Source: Rhodosorus marinus (Eukaryota > Rhodophyta > Stylonematophyceae > Stylonematales > Stylonemataceae). Taken from it: 64,000 nt of DNA. Positions 57,963 to 64,000 of the stretch are shown piece after piece; within the stretch, counting starts at the first letter, position 1; each line of letters begins with the position of its first letter. The position numbers were made by a program, and so were the translations under genes. The stretch is taken from NCBI GenBank assembly GCA_029953675.1, contig JAMWBK010000008.1, positions 1,149,001-1,213,000 on the forward strand, given 5' to 3'. Under the pieces are notes generated by a model. That model ran no database searches and was not told the DNA's origin. It saw only the letters and a program-made list of their open reading frames with translations.

Positions 57963-58364
57963 CTAAACTGGCTCCAGTTCATCCTCGGCAAAGTGTCCTG
58001 AGAATCTCGGGTCAGTGAACTTCACTAGCACAGGGCGATTTAAAGTTAATGGAACACCATCTTTCTCCAGTGTGGTTTTCTGGACTTCGCCCTCAAGACC
58101 TTTCACATCCACTTCTTGGCCTCTTTTGCTCGGCAGATGATACATGATCACACTCGATTTGACTCTGACCTTAACTCCACTCTCAAATTGCGGCGTCGCA
58201 CTGCCCATACATAAACATCGGCGTCTAGTTCTATGTCATGAAATACCACGGAGCCCAAAGCAAAGCAAGTTAGAGTTAGTCTGATTCCTAGAGGACTATA
58301 AACGAACGTACCTCCGGATTCCAGTCGGATTTCCACCAATAAACGCCGAATCGATCTTCATCAT
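57963..58364 (-). CDS. Ferredoxin:thioredoxin reductase, variable (alpha) chain
   Basis: Two exons (58364-58312 and 58200-57963) join in phase 2 and sum to 291 nt, 96 residues. The variable chain is the SH3-like, non-catalytic partner of the iron-sulfur FTR subunit and stabilises it in the plastid stroma. Visible are FESGVKVRVKSSVIMYHLP, VDVKGLEGEVQ, NRPVLVKF and the terminal FSGHFAEDELEPV, the family's hallmarks. The first exon encodes a short extension (MMKIDSAFIGGNPTGIRS) with an early Phe, suitable as transit peptide though short. The catalytic chain is not in this window; in many red-lineage algae it is plastid-encoded. Confidence 0.93.
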
Positions 58365-59244
58365 ACCCAACAAAAGAATTTGTTTCAAAACAAGAAGCTC
58401 TTTGACAACACAAAGTGAACTACTTCGCTACTCGAGCACGGTCCAAACAGAACTCGTCGCTCCCCACTGACATCTCGACCTGTTTCTCGTCAAATTTTGC
58501 TCCACCCCTATTCCGGAGGACGTACGCTCTATTGATCCACCACCCCTATTTTTTCCTTCTTGACCTTGCATCGAATGGCAAAAAAAAAACACGCCGTGGG
58601 GATACTCAGTTGCAAGGCAGGGGTGATGTCAACAAAATGTTCCGCGGAAGCTGATAAAAAGAAAAAAAAGGCCGGTTGTAATCTCAAGCTCACGTCGTCC
58701 CAAACGGTAGAATTCTTACTCGGGCTCAAACTTTTATGTATATTCGAATCGCCCGAAATGGTTTTCACAATCATTTTCCAACTGGAAACGATTGTTTCAA
58801 GAACTATTCTCCGAGATTGTTTCTCCGACTCAAGAAAATTAGGCGCACCCACCAGGTGGTCAGATAGGCCCACCGCAATGAACAATAACAACTCTTTTCA
58901 TTGGCTTGCCAAAGAAACGTAGTACAAATAAATCTTAGGTTTTGTACACTTTCTTTGGCAAGGATATTTCAAACGGATTATGATATTATTTGGGATGGGA
59001 GGAACGCTCCATGCTATGATTCACGGTGTGGGCGGGGGGGCCCAAAACGGAAAGGGCAAGGCTGTGTGGGTTTGTTCAAAAGTTTGCGTATCTTTCGTTA
59101 TTGTACTCTGCATTTTTGGCAAACCATGCGCACCGTCGTTTGTGGGACAGACACAAGTAGGGCACAGGTTGCATGCTTGCGCGAAAAAGGATTTGCTATT
59201 GTCAGCTAGTAGAGGCTGGATGAGTTTGAACGTCGATACACGAG
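58365..59244. other. intergenic between FTRA and the ZNRD2-like gene
   Basis: No gene. A/K-rich tracts near 58580 and 58660; a run of G at 59036. The frame 58980-59342 has no domain. Confidence 0.45.
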
Positions 59245-59859
59245 CTAAACCTTTTTGTTTGGGAGCTTTAAGATTGCCTCATCGATGGCGTTCAAGGCTT
59301 CACAGCAAAGCATCACACGCTTGCACCCCAGCTCCGCGTTGATCTTCTCTTCCTCCATCATTTGGAGTATTTCCTCAACCTGCTTTATGAGCTTGTTTCG
59401 CGCTGGAAATCCCCCAGCTGGGACGAGGTCCACCAGTCTAGAGGGTTGCGCGTCAGGCTCGACGATAACCTCGTCCTGCGTTGCCGCACCCGTACCTGAA
59501 TTCCGCGGTTTCTTAACGGATGCCCCCTCCGCAGGTGCTATTTCCATAGTTACATTTCTACCTTTGGTTTGGTCTCCGTGGATAACACATATCCTCTGAC
59601 CTTGCCGACTTTCCATGATGGGAATTGTGCAACCCTGACATGTTCCCAAAAAATCATCAGGATAGAGGAGCGCAGTCGTCCTGAGTGCCGTGCCGAACAT
59701 CCTCTTCTTATGCGCTCCTTGCACCAAAAACGGTGGGCAAAAGTTTTCCAATCAGCTCACCTCAACCAGCTCACATATTTCGCCCAACATAGTCCAGCCT
59801 TGGAGAAGATATTGGCCGATCAGCTCTGTTGCACGATCGCCTTCTGTGCTCTTCTCCAT
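59245..59859 (-). CDS. ZNRD2 / autoantigen p27-like zinc-ribbon protein
   Basis: Exons 59859-59761 and 59634-59245 join in phase 0 and give 162 residues. The N-terminus carries LIGQYLLQGWTMLGEIC, the invariant LL.GW.ML...C of this family, then GCTIPIMESRQGQRICVIHG, the second half of a small zinc ribbon. The cysteine pattern here is C-x5-C...C-x2-H as spliced, a bit different from the usual CxxC..CxxC, so the exact donor (59761 or six bases earlier) affects the ribbon spacing. The C-terminal half is a charged helix (KLIKQVEEILQMMEEEK) with CCEALNAIDEAILKL. The human protein is implicated in PP2A/centromere and helicase contexts; its role in algae is unknown. Confidence 0.8.
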
Positions 59860-60220
59860 GTCGTCGAGTTTCTAACTACTTGCGGTGCAAATCAACAAAC
59901 CATTCTGCGCCAAATCTCCACTAAGCCGCGCATATCCCCTACCTCTCAGAGTACTCTGACACTCCGCCCAAACAGTAGAAGCTCGCTCCTGTCTGACAAA
60001 AATCGCGTGCAGGGACATATATGGCGTATATGAATAAAAGTCGGCTCTAGCTTGTCCTTCATGACATTGGCATGGGTAGTGGCATCATGCAGCTTGGTTG
60101 CGATACCATTATGCATCTGTTTCAACTAGGTCATGACAGGAGATGGGAGCTGCTGAGTGGGCGAATATCAAAAATGTAATGAATTCGCTACGATTTTAGT
60201 CGGTGGAAGGCTAAACTCAG
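59860..60220. other. divergent promoter region, no gene
   Basis: 361 bp between two divergent starts (ZNRD2-like and snurportin). No gene seen. Confidence 0.5.
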
Positions 60221-61628
60221 ATGTCCGGCGCAATTGAGCATGGCAGGAGCTCGAGGTTCAAGAGCAGGGGCTATTTGTCGGATGCAGCTGAGAATCGAAG
60301 GGCAAATCTTCTGAAAAGACAACAAGAGTCTCGACAGAACATCAGCGAAGCTCTCCGATGCCTACAGAAGCCACCACCCCCAGGTCGTCAACTGTCAAAG
60401 TTTCGACCTTGGAGGAGGCCACCGCTAAGCTCGCCGGAATGGATGAACTATCCTCCCACGCGTTTGGGCAGTGATTGGGCGGTAGCCGCCAAGTGTGAAG
60501 GCAAAAGATGCGTGGTAGTTGCCGCCCATGGCGCAACGACGATTCGAACGCGCTCGGGACGATATCCTCGCAAAGGAGGACCCTTCACGTCCTGCCTTCC
60601 CGGTGGCTTTGAAAGCAAGGGCGGAAAGGTTGGAACGACCGTCTTGGACTGCATTTTCGCTCCATCTGAGCCAAATGTTCTTCGCGCACTCGACGTTATG
60701 GTCTGGAACGACCACATGCTCTATGATTGTGACTTTCAGTTTCGCTATTTTTGGCTGCGCGGTCGCTTGGTCGAGATTGGCGCCGACCGCGACTGCCCCG
60801 TTAAATTCACTGCGGTGGAGTTCTCGACAGCGACCGACAAGGCCGTAGCTGAAGCCTACGAATACGCCAAATCGATGCCGAGAGCAGATGGACTTTTGTT
60901 TTATCATTGGCAGGTACATTATGTGCTGGGACCAACTCCGCTGATCCTCCAGTGGAAGGATGGGAATTGCTCAGAATATTTCTTGGAAGGTGGACAAGAG
61001 ACTGAAAGTCAAGGCTCTCCCTCAGACGAGATGCTGGATGTTCCGGACTTGTACACGGTGCTCCTCTGCGGCTCAGAAGGTATGCTGCTCACCTCTGACG
61101 TACCACCGGTCGTTGTGAGTCGTGCGGAGGCGTTGAGTACGGACGGCTCGCTAGTGGCGAGCGAAGGGGACCTGCTCAGGTTTCGGATCTTGAACCCGGC
61201 TCAATTGTGCAACGTTCGTGAATCAGAGGTACCAAACTATTGAGCGATACTTTGCAGAAGGGCGACATGATGCTTCGAACCTTACTCTCGTCATTCGGAT
61301 ACTGATATGCAGGTTTCTAGAGTGGCTCAGTTGAAAAGCGCGGGGAAGGCAAGCCTTGTGAGAACGCTGCCCGATAGCTGGAGCCGGGTATGCGTGACGT
61401 CCTCAGGCACTTTCACTCCGCGATGAGCATTTTCTTGACCAGCTTTCCACGCGTTGCTTTGTTTGAATATTTGTCTATATTTCTTGCGCTACAAGAAGTA
61501 GCTGAACTGAACGGTTTTTATCCGTGGCTCAGATCCTTTTCCAATGCCGCGGCCGCCACAATCCGCTCACAGTTGACGACGTGTTGGGGTCTATTCGAAG
61601 CGAAATCCGAGACCAAGTCATGGCGTAG
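60221..61628 (+). CDS. SNUPN: Snurportin-1
   Basis: Three exons (60221-61228, 61313-61387, 61533-61628) sum to 1179 nt, 392 residues. Snurportin binds the m3G cap of spliceosomal snRNAs and brings snRNPs to importin beta for nuclear import. The N-terminal 60 residues are basic (SRFKSRGYLSDAAENRRANL, KRQQESRQNI), corresponding to the importin-beta-binding region. The cap-binding domain has DWAVAAKCEGKRCVVVAAHG, the SCLPGG turn, TVLDCIFAPSEPNVLRALDV then MVWNDH, DCDFQFRYFW (family: DC..DFRFYW), and DGLLFYHWQVHYVLGPTPLI (family: DGLLFYH...Y..G.TPL). The last exon, ILFQCRGRHNPLTVDDVLGS, matches the plant-type C-terminus. The stop lies one base from the stop of the convergent HORMA gene. Confidence 0.95.
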
Positions 61629-61629
61629 T

Positions 61630-62791
61630 TTACACTCTTTGAGTTCTATTGGAGTCCTGAAGTATGTCCTCATTTAATCTCCGAGCCTCGGCGGCTAGAC
61701 GGCGCTTGTTACCACTGTAGGTCACAACTGCGACGGGCTCGTCAGTGTCGTCAAAGGCTACTTCCGGTTCTCCTCTGGGGTCTGACACAATGTAGTGCGA
61801 ATTTTCGTCAGAGCTTTTTGAAGTTGGGAAGATGAGACTACTCGAGCCACCACCAGTTGCACTGATGAGGAATTCTTCGCTTTCGAGTTGCTCTGGATTC
61901 GACTGAGAACGATACCAAGAGGCCAATGTTAGCGAAGTCTCCGCCGGGTTCCGAAATGCAGTCGATTCGCGATTTGTTGAAGTGCCACCTCACCGGGATT
62001 GAACCGGGTTCACCAAGGCCTTTACGAGCTGAAACTGAAAACTTGTGATAAGCAGTCTCGAGAGTAGCTATGTCGTTGTAGTTGTCCTTGTGCTCGTCCG
62101 TTTCCACTATTCGAAGAATTCGGCGCTAGGGCGTGAGCTGGTTTCATGTTCGGACTCGAGAGGAGAAGCTTAAAGGTTAACATGGTACACGAAAGACAAT
62201 AGCAGCAAGTACCATAGATTGTTCTTCGTAGCTCCAGCCCTGTCTCCCGAGCTGGAACGGGAAGAAGAGACAGAAAAATGGATAGCGTTCGCAGGAAGCT
62301 CATTGCCCCTGATTCGGCCTTGGAGCTATCCCAGTTGTCTATGGTTGGAAGTTTAAATTGGAACTTGAATCCCTCGACCACCGAATCTAATCAGATACTA
62401 CAACAAGATTAGATGCGCTGCGTTTGATTAGTGGGTGCCCGGAAGACCCCAGCTGGTCACCGTTGTCCACTACTCCTGAGTTTTCACTTGAGTTGTCTCC
62501 TTCCTCTGGGTGGATATTAAAGACAATCGTCTGAAGCGTTCCGGTCTCAATTGACGGAAACACAACTTTGTTGAGCCAGCGGACGATTCTCACGCTGTCA
62601 ATGAAATATTCGTCGACTTCCGCCTCATTTTCCTTCAGCAAGTAAAGCTTAGTGCCGGCGAAACGCTTTTGCTCGAAACAATCTTCCGGGAACAGGTTCC
62701 TTCGCTTGCTGATCATAGAGGCGCTAGCGAAGAGTATATTTCTTATAAGAGCAGCAGATTGCTCCTCACCCAAATTTGAATCTGAATTCAT
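61630..62791 (-). CDS. HORMA-domain protein (HOP1/HORMAD-like)
   Basis: Four exons (62791-62461, 62386-62213, 62106-61994, 61902-61630) sum to 891 nt, 296 residues, all phases matching. HORMA proteins such as HOP1/HORMAD1 sit on meiotic chromosome axes and use a safety-belt fold. Visible are EEQSAALIRNILFASASMIS, RNLFPEDCFEQKRF, VDEYFIDSVRIVRWLNKVV (family: L..WL), TLQTIVFNIHPEE, VVEGFKFQFKLP (family: ..E.F.F.F.Y) and SFLRTLSIFLSLLPVPARET. The C-terminal 90 residues are acidic/polar with a basic patch (NKRRLAAEARRLNED), and no zinc finger was seen. REV7 and MAD2 are shorter and start differently, so HOP1 type is favoured. Without splicing, the first exon would end at a stop just before the VVEGF block. 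Confidence 0.85.
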
Positions 62792-63450
62792 ACCGACTGA
62801 GTAACCTCACTGGTGTAAATCCAAACACTTCACAGCGGACGATCTCCTCTGCTCCACTCAGTAGGATTTGACTCATTCATTAGGTTTGTTCGAAACATCA
62901 AGCGGCTGATGATTTCGCCATTTTCGTTTTTTGAGAGATTTCGTAGTTCTAGCGGCCCCTGGCCAATGGTACTTTGACCCATCTTTTGGCGATTACTTTT
63001 CGCTGGCCGCGATCGCCTTTTGCCACAGACATATCCATGCACTGCCATGGGGAGCAGAATTCACCCTATCAATCCGAGAGACTAAACCTCTTCTAATCCG
63101 GAGCGGGTTTTGGATGTCCGATCTTCGGAGGATCATAAATATCGGTGGCCGTCCTCGCGAGCACCTGAAGGGCTGATCTTTTAGGAGGTGGTGAGGGACG
63201 ATTTTTCGCAGCTAGCTGTTGGCGGAAGCGCCGACACCCTCTGCTACTATTTGCGCTGGGCTTTTCGCGAGATGCTGGGAAGAGGTTTTCGCCTGAAAAA
63301 AGTTTGTTGATGATGACTGTGAGAGATATTCCTCTTGGATTCGTCCCGAGCGTGTCCTTTAGACTTAGGGAGAGTTGGTGGCCAAGCACTGTCGAGGGGG
63401 CTATTCCGAGTTGGCGACCGGCTCCATTCCATGTTTCTTGCAGGCCAGTC
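62792..63450. other. divergent promoter region and possible 5' exons of right-edge gene
   Basis: This interval separates HORMA and the right-edge gene. Open plus-strand frames at 63185-63300 (ADTLCYYLRWAFREMLGRGF) and 63304-63450 look protein-like and may be exons of the right-edge gene, but phases are not fixed. Confidence 0.35.
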
Positions 63451-64000
63451 AGCGGGGTCATGCAGGCTGGAGAGGGGAAGTGGTTTACAGATCCCGAGTT
63501 ATTCCCAGGAACGTCGGAGGTTACTGATGACGAGTACGAGGCACCGGAGGAGGTTTTAGTTTTGCAGATAGATGGAGTGGAGAGTCTGAAGGCGTTGAGC
63601 AACGATATTTCGGAATGGTGGGCCAGCTGGATGAGTGTCCTCGCCATTTTTTTGTACCCATCTTGTCTGTGTTTCTAGGAATATTTGAAAAGCTGAATTT
63701 ATTCTCACGCGGAATCAGGCTTCGTCTGGTTATCTTCTCTGGAGTCATGTTTCCGGCTGACCCCGCTGTAGTGATTGATGAAGGGGAGCAGGTGATCCTA
63801 CGGTATTTTTCGAACGTTGAGAAACAAATTCCGCTTTCCCAGTTGCTGGTGAGAGCAGTTCGAGCAGAAGATCTCATATCAAGAAGCCCAACCACACACC
63901 TCCAAGTTTACCGCCAGCGAACAAAATACCCTGAGGACTTGATCCATGAGCTGCCTATTTCTGGATGGAGAAGTGTTCTACGGAAGCTCATCTCCCACCT
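63451..64000 (+). CDS. 5' part of an unidentified gene (partial, leaves right edge)
   Basis: Two exons are supported. The first runs from an acceptor TTTCTTGCAG at about 63450 to 63634 and contains GEGKWFTDPELFPGTSEVTD then EEVLVLQIDGVESLKALSND. It ends in phase 1 before GTGTCC. A 44-nt intron leads to 63679, and the frame then stays open to the window end, with RLRLVIFSGVMFPADPAVVI, LRYFSNVEKQIPLSQLLVRA and YPEDLIHELPISGWRSVLRK. The start codon is upstream and not fixed. Family not recognised. The long minus-strand frames over the same bases (for example 63093-63647) are Ser/Pro-rich shadows. Confidence 0.5.

Noticed and set aside
61980-62020. tRNA-like B-box (GGTTCAATCCC) on the minus strand
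   Set aside because: The T-arm stem pairs over only four bases, no A-box or acceptor stem is nearby, and it lies in a HORMA exon.
63093-63647. 184-codon minus-strand frame, longest at the right end
   Set aside because: Ser/Pro/Arg-rich shadow; the plus strand has phase-consistent exons with protein-like composition that stay open to the edge.
1-64000. Bacterial-style operon, defence system, prophage or CRISPR array
   Set aside because: The window is eukaryotic with spliced genes; no regularly spaced repeats or phage/defence domains were seen.

Overview
The window is nuclear DNA of a eukaryote with many short spliceosomal introns. It is most likely a photosynthetic alga. Genes carry introns of roughly 40-140 nt with GT..AG borders. 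One gene is the variable chain of ferredoxin:thioredoxin reductase, a plastid enzyme. Three products (that chain, AICAR transformylase/IMP cyclohydrolase and a pyruvate kinase) have N-terminal extensions with a phenylalanine near the start. Early Phe is typical of plastid targeting in red algae and glaucophytes, so a primary-plastid alga of that type is my best guess; the species cannot be read from the sequence. I found no organelle, viral or bacterial gene block and no CRISPR array.

Layout. 1-23.4 kb is gene-rich: the 3' end of an unknown gene, TAF2 (TFIID), a four-helix membrane protein, a RING E3 ligase of the LOG2/MGRN1 type, a heat-shock factor, two small hypotheticals, XPB/ERCC3 (TFIIH helicase), plastid-type PurH/ATIC and adenylate kinase 6. 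23.4-43 kb is gene-poor. It holds one HAD-like protein, the PP2A scaffold subunit and a one-helix membrane protein, together with palindromes, duplicated motifs and a probable reverse-transcriptase relic. 43-64 kb is dense again: ribosomal protein eL33, a ubiquitin-like/STI1/FKBP fusion, a four-helix membrane protein, PSTK (selenocysteine synthesis), pyruvate kinase with an EF-hand-like insert, a SnRK/CIPK-like kinase, FTR variable chain, a ZNRD2-like protein, snurportin-1, a HORMA-domain protein, and an unknown gene running off the right edge.

The genes are mostly unlinked housekeeping functions: transcription (TAF2, XPB, HSF), ribosome and snRNP biogenesis (eL33, AK6, snurportin), protein quality control (the UBL-FKBP fusion and the RING ligase), signalling (PP2A-A, kinase), plastid metabolism (ATIC, PK, FTRA) and meiosis (HORMA).

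The most unusual item is the gene at 44204-46590. Eight exons join with matching phases into 551 codons encoding a ubiquitin-like domain, an ubiquilin-like STI1 region and a bacterial Mip-type FKBP whose active-site residues look lost. Exon models below were built by hand from splice signals and codon phase. For most of the complete spliced genes I summed exon lengths and found a multiple of three; for TAF2, PP2A-A and pyruvate kinase only some of the joins were checked. No model has been tested against transcripts.
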